Assembly: GCA_029940115.1 (NCBI GenBank)
Contig: JAOZRQ010000351.1
Location: 1-7,297 of the forward strand
DNA: 7,297 nucleotides
Source of the DNA: Desulfobacterales bacterium
Lineage (GTDB): Bacteria > Desulfobacterota > Desulfobacteria > Desulfobacterales > 4be13
Direction: 5' to 3'
Shown: one piece after another, positions 1 to 6,384 of the stretch
How the letters are laid out: each line of letters starts with the position of its first letter
Position numbering within the stretch: the first letter of the stretch is position 1
Translations under genes and position numbers: made by a program
The notes under the pieces: generated by a model
Databases searched by the model: none
What the model was told of the DNA's origin: nothing
The model's input: only the letters and a program-made list of their open reading frames with translations

Positions 1-156
1 TGTGGGCGAGAAACCCGGCTTTTTCCCAAACGGGCCGATTCCCCATTTGCAAGAGAAAGCCGGGTTTCCTTCTGTATGGGCGAGAAACCCGGCTTTTTCC
101 CAAACGGGCCGACTCCCCATTTGCAAGAGAAAGCCGGGTTTCTTTCTGTATGGGCT
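1..156. repeat. 74-bp tandem duplication with internal 13-bp inverted repeats
   Basis: Two near-identical units lie with a 74-bp offset (the GGGCGAGAAACC segment recurs at 4 and 78), and a third copy begins at about 147 (TGTATGGGC) but breaks off. Each unit holds a perfect 13-bp inverted repeat, GAAACCCGGCTTT / AAAGCCGGGTTTC: arms 10-22 and 56-68 in the first, 84-96 and 130-142 in the second, with a 33-nt loop. The units differ at only a few bases, so the duplication is recent or homogenised. The block starts just past the stop of the glycosyltransferase gene, so the hairpins would form in its 3' transcript end. No T-tract follows on the minus strand, so an intrinsic terminator is not supported. 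A dispersed palindromic repeat element is the simplest reading. No gene is seen in 1-166. Confidence 0.9.
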
Positions 157-166
157 GAATTTCTTC

Positions 167-2746
167 TCATAAATTCGACATCGTCCTTGAATTCCCCGGC
201 AAAAATCCGTCCAGCAGGCGGAGCAGGGTGACGAGAAAGAGGGGGTCATCCTCTCGGAAAAGGATGAAGGTCTGGTTCCCCTCGCCATCCTGATTCGTCA
301 GACGATCATCGAAACGGATATCTGTGAGACGGTCTTCATTGGTGGGGGAGGTGTCATAGCTGAAGCGTGATGCGTGATGCGTGAAGCGTGATGCGTGATG
401 CGTGGAATTGGAAATTGGAGACTTGGAACTGGCGTCGAGGAGAATCAGTTTTGGGGGGTGGTCCTTGAAGTCGTGGGTCAGGAGCGTGTTGATATCCTCT
501 TCTTCTCCGCTTCCGATCCGGATCATTTCCGCGGGAAGCTCCCCCGGGTCTGTTCCGGTCTCCAGGTTCCTCGCCTCAAACTTGGAAAAGCGCCGCACCC
601 GTCCGGGAACCTGCCGGGCCAAGGCATCCAGTGGGGCATGGTACGCCGGGTTTGTCTCAAACAGATCCACACGCCAGCCAGCATTGAGAAACATCATCGC
701 AAACTGGCCGTTCCCTGGGCCCACATCCACGAGACGGGGCATCCCCTCACGATTCCCCAATGACTGAAAATAGGGGACGAGGAGCAGTCTTGCCAGCTCC
801 GTGCCGTTGAGATTCTGAAAAAAGAGGTTCCCCTCTCTGCTCAATCGGATGGAGAGCGAGGCAATCTCATCCTTGAGAGTGGTCAAGGGCTGACGGAGCA
901 GGCGCATCTCGCCCCGGCGCAGACGGTCCGTCATCTCCGTAAATGCGGCCGCCACCTTGACCCCGCAGGATCCGGTGTCAAAGAAGGGATTATAACCGGA
1001 GATCGCGTCCCGGATGTGTGCGCGGGCCTGTTCCCGCAACTCGGGCTCCCGGGCCAGAGCCACCGCCCGCTCCACATACGCCCCCGCGTCCGGCACGATC
1101 ATCTCCTCGAGTCCCGCCCCTCTGAGCATCGCCTCGGCCAAGCGGCCCCGCATGGTCCCGCCAGCTCGGCACACGATGGGAAGCCCCACCAACAGGGGAT
1201 CGATCAGGGAACACGCGCCCGCGTAGGGGAAACTGTCCAAATAAATGTCGCACAATCCCATGATCGAATGGACATCGGCCCGGGTCGGCACTCGGTTCAG
1301 AATCCGCACCCGGTTGACAAAGTCCACCCCGGCAGTCTCCATCTGGCTCCGAAGGCGGTTGATGAAGGGAATTGAGAGGTACTGTTTGGTCCAATTCGGA
1401 TTAAAGGGCATCAGCACCAAATACGCGTGCTGAACTTGGCTGAATATCCAGGCCCACACATTCGAGAGGTCCGGCAGGATTTTGAAGAAATTGGCCCCTG
1501 AAAAACAGACCACCGCATCCGCCGGAATCGTCAACTGCTCACGGGTGATGTTGACCGTGCGCGGATCCTTGTCCATATGATACGCATAATAATTGAGCAT
1601 CCCCGGCACCCGGTAAAGCCGCTCGGTGTACTGCGCCTGTGCATTCTCGTCCGGCTCGTTGAACTCGGAGGAGAGATAATAGTCGGTATGGGTGAACCCG
1701 GTGGAGACTGGCGAATTCTCCACGATGACATGGCGTCTGGCCATGCGGAACATCGCCAAGATCGCTATCGGATTGGTCACCGCGGAGGTGTTGGTCCCGA
1801 TCAGCAGGATGTCGAGGTCATCTGCGCGGATTCGGTCGGCCCGCTGGGGGTACCCGCCCTCGGGCAGGAGAACAAACTGATCCACCCGGGTCCGGCAGTA
1901 TTCCTCAAGGGGATGGTCCGTGCGGCGCAGGGAGTAGAGGGTGACATGGCACTGTTCCCGGGGGATCTTGTCAAAGTAGGAGAGCATCAGATATATCTCT
2001 GTCTGGGGCGTGAAGTGTGCGGAGAGGATCCCGACCTTTATCTTCTCCCCCCGGGATCGTCTCAGCGGAAAGAGATGGGCCAGGGGCGCGTGCTGTCTCA
2101 ACGCCCAGGATTCCATGATATCGGCTCTCTGGCGGTAGGTCCGACGGAGGTTCTTCTCGTTGAAATAGAACTGGATGAAATTCGCCTGTTGCACAAAGCG
2201 GTTGCGGATATCCTCGGCACCGGCAAAGGCTTCGTCGAATATCAGGGAGCGATGGAAGAGATCGACCATGGCCGCGAAGTAGGTCGCGTATTGGTCCGCC
2301 TCCCCGATCCGGCTGAAGACTCCCGGCGAGGTGAGCAGAAAATCGGCATAGTCTTGCCGCAACCATTCGGTGATCTCCGTGAAATGACGGGGCAGGGGGA
2401 GTTCCCGGGGCCAAAGCATGACCATGGCCGCGAGCAGCGCGGCGGGGGATCGGCTCTGTTCCCATCTCTGCAATATCTCTCCGGCCAGCCGCGTCTCGGC
2501 CGCGTCCCGTGCCAGGACTTGGAGACCGGCTTTTCGCAACAGGTGAAAGCGCTTCCCCGGGTCACCGTCATAAGACACTTTGACCGCTTCGTCGGGCATG
2601 TCAAGAAACTCACGGGTCAGGGCGTTCCGCTCCGTCCGGAGGGCCGGCTCCGTCTCCTGCATGGTCTCGGGCTGGCCCTGGTGATAGGCTGTGATAAGGG
2701 ATTGTAGCTGGTTCAGTTCCATAAGCCTCTCAATTGTCAGGTTCAT
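167..2746 (-). CDS. GT41 (SPINDLY/O-GlcNAc transferase-like) glycosyltransferase fused to FkbM-like methyltransferase
   Basis: An 859-aa protein in three parts. Residues 1-225 are a helical N-terminal region without recognisable TPR repeats. Residues 235-610 resemble the catalytic domain of O-GlcNAc transferase (family GT41): KVGILSAHF at 236-245, ADRI...DILLIG at 303-317, DYYLSSEFNEP at 355-365, VVCFSGANFFK ending at K422 (position of the nucleotide-contacting OGT lysine) and YLDSFPYAG...IDPLLVGLPIV at 502-525 with D516. Residues about 640-790 look like a SAM-dependent methyltransferase: glycine-rich VDVGPGNGQF at 673-682, ETNP at 697-700, then IRIGSGEEED at 742-751, which resembles the FkbM-family VEGxE segment. 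Such proteins move a sugar from a nucleotide donor onto protein; the methyltransferase could cap the sugar. Acceptor and donor are unknown. The start ATG overlaps the Uma2 stop (ATGA). An in-frame ATG at 2722 preceded by GAGAGG is an alternative start. Residues 782-795 are translated simple repeat. Confidence 0.85.
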   Translation of the reverse strand: MNLTIERLMELNQLQSLITAYHQGQPETMQETEPALRTERNALTREFLDMPDEAVKVSYDGDPGKRFHLLRKAGLQVLARDAAETRLAGEILQRWEQSRSPAALLAAMVMLWPRELPLPRHFTEITEWLRQDYADFLLTSPGVFSRIGEADQYATYFAAMVDLFHRSLIFDEAFAGAEDIRNRFVQQANFIQFYFNEKNLRRTYRQRADIMESWALRQHAPLAHLFPLRRSRGEKIKVGILSAHFTPQTEIYLMLSYFDKIPREQCHVTLYSLRRTDHPLEEYCRTRVDQFVLLPEGGYPQRADRIRADDLDILLIGTNTSAVTNPIAILAMFRMARRHVIVENSPVSTGFTHTDYYLSSEFNEPDENAQAQYTERLYRVPGMLNYYAYHMDKDPRTVNITREQLTIPADAVVCFSGANFFKILPDLSNVWAWIFSQVQHAYLVLMPFNPNWTKQYLSIPFINRLRSQMETAGVDFVNRVRILNRVPTRADVHSIMGLCDIYLDSFPYAGACSLIDPLLVGLPIVCRAGGTMRGRLAEAMLRGAGLEEMIVPDAGAYVERAVALAREPELREQARAHIRDAISGYNPFFDTGSCGVKVAAAFTEMTDRLRRGEMRLLRQPLTTLKDEIASLSIRLSREGNLFFQNLNGTELARLLLVPYFQSLGNREGMPRLVDVGPGNGQFAMMFLNAGWRVDLFETNPAYHAPLDALARQVPGRVRRFSKFEARNLETGTDPGELPAEMIRIGSGEEEDINTLLTHDFKDHPPKLILLDASSKSPISNSTHHASRFTHHASRFSYDTSPTNEDRLTDIRFDDRLTNQDGEGNQTFILFREDDPLFLVTLLRLLDGFLPGNSRTMSNL
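362..403 (-). repeat. In-frame heptamer repeat (GATGCGT/GAAGCGT x6) inside the methyltransferase end
   Basis: Six perfect-phase heptamers read GAAGCGT, GATGCGT, GATGCGT, GAAGCGT, GATGCGT, GATGCGT on the plus strand. The 42 nt equal 14 codons and are translated on the minus strand as two copies of THHASRF (residues 782-795). The adjoining 404-431 is a second low-complexity stretch (GGAATTGGAAATTGGAGACTTGG). Such translated HHASR repeats are known to me from repeat-rich environmental genomes. Here they look like an insertion near the end of the methyltransferase fold, kept because its length is a multiple of three. Confidence 0.9.
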
Positions 2747-3627
2747 CCTTCAGTGATTCCAAGCGATTTCAGCTTTGCGGCCAACATATCAGCCCGTTGC
2801 TTTTCTTTGTCAGCCCGTTGCTTTTCTTTTTCAGCCCGCTGCTTTTCTTTTTCAGCCCGTTGCTTTTCTTTTTCAGCCCGTTGCTTTTCCAGTTCCCTCC
2901 CCGATTGTTCTTTGTCAGCCCGCAGTTGTTCTTTGTCAGCCCGCTGTCGTTCTTTGTCAGCCCGCTGCTTTTCCAGTTCCCTCTCCGATTCTGCCTTCTC
3001 CGCTTTCCTGCTTACTGCCGAAAACGTGGTGAATTTCTGTCCGGAGGGATCGTAAATGCTCAGGCCTGTTTTTTTGAGCTTGAAAGTTGTCTCCAATTCG
3101 GGACTGCGCCACCTCCGAACATCTTTGACGGGCCGAAGTCTCTTTCCCGCTCGGATCCATCCGCTGAATGTGACGCGGCCGGGATCATAGAGATAATACT
3201 CGCTGACTCCGTATTTGTCATAAAAATCAAACTTTTCTCTCATCTCCTTCTCTGTGTTTGACGGTGAGAGGATTTCGAACACAACTTGGGGGGGGATGTC
3301 CTCCTCCCTGCATTGGATGTATGAGCCCCGCCTTCCCTTGGGTCGGCCGAATGCCACCATCACATCGGGAGCCGCGCTGATTTTCCTGTCCCCTTCCACC
3401 GGATACCAGAGCAGGTCCGCGGCCACAAAGACATCGGGCGAGCTGTCAAACATGGTTTCGAGATTCTCCTTGATCAGCACGATCCATTTGTACTGTTCCG
3501 TGTTGTCTGCCATGGGCTTTCCGTCACTTTCGGGATAGACAGTCTCCTTCCCGGCTTCAGTCTTTTTGAGGAAAGCGGCCGAGGTTGTGCCCGGGTGTTC
3601 ATGCGATTTTGCCTCCAAGGTTCTCAT
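2743..3627 (-). CDS. Uma2-family (DUF820) PD-(D/E)XK nuclease-like protein with heptad-repeat C-terminal tail
   Basis: A 294-aa protein. Residues about 45-200 match the Uma2/DUF820 fold, which belongs to the PD-(D/E)XK nuclease-like group: APDVMVAFG with D88, VVFEILSPSN with E118, K132 in EKFDFYDKYGV, then EYYLYDP at 143-149. These D, E and K residues are in the usual order of the nuclease core, so the site looks intact. Residues 207-282 are a charged predicted coiled coil made of QRADKE/QRAEKEK units, ending in ADMLAAKLKSLGITEG, a tail typical of this family. The first 40 residues are not part of the fold. Cellular role of Uma2 proteins is not established; they are often multicopy and linked to mobile DNA. 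The start is well supported by AAGGAGGT placed 6 nt upstream. The stop overlaps the start of the glycosyltransferase gene (ATGA), so the two are probably translationally coupled. Confidence 0.9.
   Translation of the reverse strand: MRTLEAKSHEHPGTTSAAFLKKTEAGKETVYPESDGKPMADNTEQYKWIVLIKENLETMFDSSPDVFVAADLLWYPVEGDRKISAAPDVMVAFGRPKGRRGSYIQCREEDIPPQVVFEILSPSNTEKEMREKFDFYDKYGVSEYYLYDPGRVTFSGWIRAGKRLRPVKDVRRWRSPELETTFKLKKTGLSIYDPSGQKFTTFSAVSRKAEKAESERELEKQRADKERQRADKEQLRADKEQSGRELEKQRAEKEKQRAEKEKQRAEKEKQRADKEKQRADMLAAKLKSLGITEG
2782..2985 (-). repeat. 21-bp coding tandem repeat (EKEKQRA heptads)
   Basis: The tail of the Uma2 gene is built from a degenerate 21-bp unit (plus strand TCAGCCCGTTGCTTTTCTTT and variants), equal to one seven-residue turn of a coiled coil. 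The central units at about 2790-2885 are nearly identical, which suggests recent unit gain by slippage. The outer units (Q-L-R-A-D-K-E, S-G-R-E-L-E-K) have diverged. Residues 215-282 are covered. Confidence 0.88.
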
Positions 3628-3796
3628 CCGATGACCTCCTTCAATTTAAGGGCAGGGTCATGGATTTCAGTTCCGTCCTTAACCCATGGCTCCTTATCCT
3701 TGAACCCTGACCTTTTTTCTTTGTTTATGAATATGCCGCTCCCACGGGCTTTCGTGCCATGGAATCTCAACAGGCATTGTCAGGGTGTTCATTGTC
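3628..3796. other. Intergenic gap between the HlyD-type adaptor and Uma2 genes
   Basis: This 169-nt gap separates the stop of the 470-aa adaptor from the Uma2 start. It holds the Uma2 ribosome binding site at its left end. No convincing promoter hexamers or terminator with a T-run could be seen on the minus strand. A 27-codon minus-strand frame (3694-3777) lacks a clear ribosome binding site and is not called as a gene. This is the only sizeable gap in the window without a tandem repeat. Confidence 0.6.
3634..3641 (-). promoter_or_regulatory. Strong Shine-Dalgarno of the Uma2 gene
   Basis: The minus strand reads AAGGAGGT followed by six bases and then ATG at 3627. It is the best ribosome binding site in the window and fixes the Uma2 start. 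Confidence 0.88.
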
Positions 3797-5209
3797 TCAT
3801 ATTCCAAGCGTCCCGAACCGGTTCCGCCACTTCGTCAGTGCCCTTCTGAACCAGACCAGCCCGAGGCGGGTCTTCTTTCCGTGTATGCTGGCCCGGCCCC
3901 GTTGTCCGGGGAGAACCGGAGGCTTTTCTTCCCATTCGGCTTCCACCCGTATGGACGGTACCGGTGTGCTTTTGTCTCCGGATGAGATCACCACATCAAA
4001 TCCGATGTGTTTCACCCGGGCACGAAAGGTCTTCAACGGATTTGCGTCCATGCGTGCGAAGACCGGGTCCCCTTTCTTGAATAAGCCCGCGTCGGTCACG
4101 GGGACATCAAGTCTCAGCTTGGTTCGGGTCGGATCGGCGATGCGCAGGATCATCCGCCCGGTGCCCACGGAGGCCCCGATCAGCGCATCGGGATCATCCA
4201 GAATGACCACTCCGTCCGCGCCGGATTTGACTTCGGAGAGCGCCAGCTGTTTCTGGATAAAGGCCAAGTTGGCCTGCACACTCTCTATTTTAAGCTTTTG
4301 CACCGGGATCTGGGCTCTGGCCCCTTGGTCGCCATACGCGGCACCTTCGAGCTTGACGAGCTCGGTCAGCGCCACCGTCACGCCGCGCTGGGCCTCCTCC
4401 AACTGCTTTTCCAGGATTCGGGTGTCATATCGGAAAATCAGATCCCCCTTTTTGACCCGCTCCCCAGGTTGAACCGCCAGTTCCTCCACAATTCCGCCGA
4501 GCGGGGCAAACAGATAATAGGGGTGGTCCGGCACCACCTGAACCGGCGACGATATCCGGGCGTTCATCGGAATCAGGCTGACGAGCAGGATAAAGACCGG
4601 AAATGAGAGGAGTTTCTTCCACCATTTCTTTTTCTTCGATTCCGCATCCTCTCGTTTGGTCCGGGGATCGCTCAGGGCATGGCCGAAAAACATGGCCCCA
4701 TGAGAGAGGAGCTTGATCTCCTCCGGGCCCCAAGTTTTGTTGTTCCAGCGTTCCAACCACAGGGCAAATCCGCTCTCCTGATTCCCGGCCATCAGCAGGG
4801 GAAACCAGAGGATGGTGGTGCCTCCCACCGATTCGAGAACCTTCCGGACATTGGGCATGCTGACCTTCTCAGGCAGGCTCTTCTGCGTGATCACTTGGGG
4901 GTTGCGCTCTTTTCGGAAGTGTGTTCTGACTTCATGCACCGCTTGGGCATAGGGATGATCCTCCCCTTTGCAGACCTCCAAATCGCCGGAGATGGCAAAA
5001 ATCCGATTCGATCCCTTCAGAGGGACAAGGATGGCCCTGTCGTTTTTGACCAGCGTATGAACCTGGTTGACGATAAGTCCGCCGGCATTTTCCGGCGTGT
5101 CCGCACCGAGCGCGGCCACCGATAGATGAATCAGCCGCGCCAGAATCGTGTTGGCCGCGGACTGTCGTGGAACAGCAGGTTTCTGTTGTAACTGTCTGAT
5201 GGCTTCCAA
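3797..5209 (-). CDS. Inner-membrane HlyD-family periplasmic adaptor with N-terminal GAF-like domain
   Basis: A 470-aa protein. Residues about 20-180 look like a GAF domain (VAALGADTPENAGGLIVNQV at 31-50; WFPLLM then GFALWLER at 135-154; ending in HGAMFFGHAL). A basic stretch KKKKWWKK (192-199) precedes one membrane segment at 200-215, which places the GAF part in the cytoplasm by the positive-inside rule. The rest is a periplasmic adaptor: lipoyl half APLGGIVEELAVQPGERVKKGD (235-256), a helical hairpin at about 264-325, the second lipoyl half SGADGVVILDD (329-339) and a beta-barrel to about 443 (LPGQRGRASI near its end). Such adaptors bridge an inner-membrane exporter to an outer-membrane channel. 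The GAF domain is an unusual addition and could sense a small molecule or partner. The start codon is TTG; no in-frame ATG lies near, and AAGGAG sits 9 nt upstream. No pump gene is adjacent. Confidence 0.9.
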   Translation of the reverse strand: MEAIRQLQQKPAVPRQSAANTILARLIHLSVAALGADTPENAGGLIVNQVHTLVKNDRAILVPLKGSNRIFAISGDLEVCKGEDHPYAQAVHEVRTHFRKERNPQVITQKSLPEKVSMPNVRKVLESVGGTTILWFPLLMAGNQESGFALWLERWNNKTWGPEEIKLLSHGAMFFGHALSDPRTKREDAESKKKKWWKKLLSFPVFILLVSLIPMNARISSPVQVVPDHPYYLFAPLGGIVEELAVQPGERVKKGDLIFRYDTRILEKQLEEAQRGVTVALTELVKLEGAAYGDQGARAQIPVQKLKIESVQANLAFIQKQLALSEVKSGADGVVILDDPDALIGASVGTGRMILRIADPTRTKLRLDVPVTDAGLFKKGDPVFARMDANPLKTFRARVKHIGFDVVISSGDKSTPVPSIRVEAEWEEKPPVLPGQRGRASIHGKKTRLGLVWFRRALTKWRNRFGTLGI

Positions 5210-5218
5210 AATTCAAGA

Positions 5219-5224
5219 CTCCTT
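5219..5224 (-). promoter_or_regulatory. Shine-Dalgarno supporting a TTG start
   Basis: The minus strand reads AAGGAG, nine bases, then TTG at 5209. Since no in-frame ATG or GTG is close, this site decides the start of the 470-aa adaptor. Confidence 0.7.
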
Positions 5225-5250
5225 GGTTCTATAGAGTTCAACAAAGAGAT

Positions 5251-5421
5251 TGTCCGGAGTGCAAAGCTTGCTTTGTGAGTCAAAAAGACTGTCCGGAGTG
5301 CAAAGCTTGTCCGGAGTGCAAAGCTTGCTTTGTGAGTGAGTCAAAAAGCTTGTCCGGAGTGCAAAGTCTGCTTTGTGAGTCGTGCGTGAACAGATCCGTG
5401 AATCCCAAGGCTTTGCACTCC
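5251..5421. repeat. TGTCCGGAGTGCAAAGCT repeat cluster
   Basis: Copies of TGTCCGGAGTGCAAAG start at 5251, 5290, 5308 and 5351, three of them followed by (CTT)GCTTTGTGAGT and two of those by CAAAAAG. Copies 2 and 3 are directly abutted at an 18-bp offset. An inverted partial copy, CTTTGCACTCC, lies at 5411-5421. Spacing is irregular (39, 18, 43 bp), unlike CRISPR. The CAAAGC/GCTTTG segment can form a short hairpin. Confidence 0.9.
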
Positions 5422-5538
5422 AAGCTGACAAAGATTATGTTGAAAGCTCTATGTGCTGGGTCCATAAGTGTGATTCCCTGCCCCCGCCCGCGCCCTGCCA
5501 GGGATGGCAATCATTGGAACTGGAAGCAGTGGGCGCTT

Positions 5539-5555
5539 CCTGAGCTTGTCGAAGG
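5539..5555. repeat. CCTGAGCTTGTCGAAGG short dispersed element
   Basis: The sequence CCTGAGCTTGTCGAAGG (reverse complement CCTTCGACAAGCTCAGG) matches a short interspersed motif that I recall from many environmental bacterial genomes. It sits 22 nt past the stop of the small adaptor gene. A single copy is present here, so repeat status rests on memory and not on this window. Confidence 0.5.
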
Positions 5556-5577
5556 GCTTTTTCGCGAACGGGATCAC

Positions 5578-6363
5578 TTAATCTGTTCCGAGCGGGTCCT
5601 GCAACAGTCCGTCTTCCTCATCCCCTCCGAGTTTCAAAACGCCTTTCATTCCGGGGAGAAGCCGCGCCTTTTTCAGTTCTCCCTTGCTCACGGTCCAATA
5701 GACCTTGATGGTGCCGCTACGGACATCCACTTGGGGGGAGAGCACCTTGAATGTGGCCTTCACCTCCTGACCGATGTCGGGGAAAAAAAGGATATCCTCT
5801 CTTCCGGGCTTGAATGTCACCGCAATCTCAGAAGGGATACCCGCCACAATTCGCAGGGCCTCGGGGTTATACATATCCACCAAAGGTCCGCCTGAGACCC
5901 ATTCATGAACCCGGATGTGGGTGGTCACAATCACCCCTGAAAAAGGGGCCTTGATAAATGATTTGCCGATCTGCATGTCAGCAAGTTGCATCCCTATCCT
6001 GCTGACGGTCAGATCCGTTTTGGCCTTGGCCAGTTCGATGTCGGTGGACATCCCCTTTTCATTCAGCCGGGTCAAATTTTCCAGTTGCGTCTCAAGATAG
6101 CGCTTCTTCGCTTCAAGTTCCCGCTTTTTCAGACTCATGTCCTTGTGAAACACGACCCCGAGCACATCGCCTTTTGCCACCCGGTCGCCCACACTCACGT
6201 TCAAATGAGTCAACACCCCGCCGCCTCTCTGCGCGGGAACCGTGGCCATCTCCTCCGCCTCGACCACCACCGGAAACTGCTCCGCATACAGCGCCGACGC
6301 CGTAAGAAGCCCTATCAAAAACAGAATTGAAAATTGAAAATTGAAAATTGAAAGTCTTTTCAT
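5578..6363 (-). CDS. Secreted periplasmic adaptor subunit, RND/HlyD type (membrane fusion protein)
   Basis: A 261-aa protein when started at the ATG at 6363. Residues 1-27 are a Sec signal peptide: basic MKR, hydrophobic core to residue 22, and a signal peptidase I site after ALYA (23-27). No lipobox cysteine is present. The mature part is a compact adaptor: first lipoyl half GVLTHLNVSVGDRVAKGD (49-66), a helical hairpin (about 76-133), second lipoyl half with the classic FIKAPFSGVI (136-145), then a beta-barrel ending in RLLPGMKGVLKL (234-245). It is shorter than usual RND adaptors (about 350-400 aa) because the hairpin is short and the membrane-proximal domain is small or missing. GGTGAG lies 4 nt upstream; in-frame ATGs at 6375 and 6384 are alternatives. 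The frame stays open to 6690, but that extension is repeat DNA. It may pair with the downstream 470-aa adaptor. Confidence 0.88.
   Translation of the reverse strand: MKRLSIFNFQFSILFLIGLLTASALYAEQFPVVVEAEEMATVPAQRGGGVLTHLNVSVGDRVAKGDVLGVVFHKDMSLKKRELEAKKRYLETQLENLTRLNEKGMSTDIELAKAKTDLTVSRIGMQLADMQIGKSFIKAPFSGVIVTTHIRVHEWVSGGPLVDMYNPEALRIVAGIPSEIAVTFKPGREDILFFPDIGQEVKATFKVLSPQVDVRSGTIKVYWTVSKGELKKARLLPGMKGVLKLGGDEEDGLLQDPLGTD
6326..6353 (-). repeat. ATTGAAA heptamer x4 within the signal peptide coding region
   Basis: Four perfect ATTGAAA heptamers on the plus strand encode, on the minus strand, most of the SIFNFQFSI segment in residues 4-13 of the small adaptor. The repeat supplies the start of the hydrophobic core of the signal peptide. 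Confidence 0.9.
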
Positions 6364-6384
6364 ATCACTCACCATTATGGCCAT

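Larger units (their letters stand above)
5210..5577. other. 368-nt intergenic region with dispersed repeats
   Basis: The gap between the two adaptor genes holds, from left to right on the plus strand, the ribosome binding site of the 470-aa adaptor, a cluster of TGTCCGGAGTGCAAAGCT repeats (5251-5421), a GC-rich stretch (CCCCCGCCCGCGCCC near 5480) and a short CCTGAGCTTGTCGAAGG element (5539-5555). Both strands have open frames here, but they follow the repeats and show no protein-like composition. No promoter is clear. Confidence 0.7.

Noticed and set aside
10..142. Intrinsic terminator for the glycosyltransferase gene
   Set aside because: The hairpins have 33-nt loops and no T-run follows them on the transcribed strand.
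1577..2707. Long plus-strand open frame (376 codons) opposite the glycosyltransferase gene
   Set aside because: It lies wholly antisense to a gene with clear domain motifs, and the protein has no recognisable features. GC-rich coding DNA commonly leaves such open antisense frames.
2734..3261. Plus-strand frames with SPLLFFF repeats resembling membrane segments
   Set aside because: They are the reverse reading of the 21-bp heptad repeat of the Uma2 coiled-coil tail.
5275..5895. Plus-strand frame starting with CPECKAC repeats that look like zinc-ribbon cysteines
   Set aside because: The CPEC pattern is only a translation of the TGTCCGGAGTGCAAAG repeat, and the rest runs antisense through the small adaptor gene.
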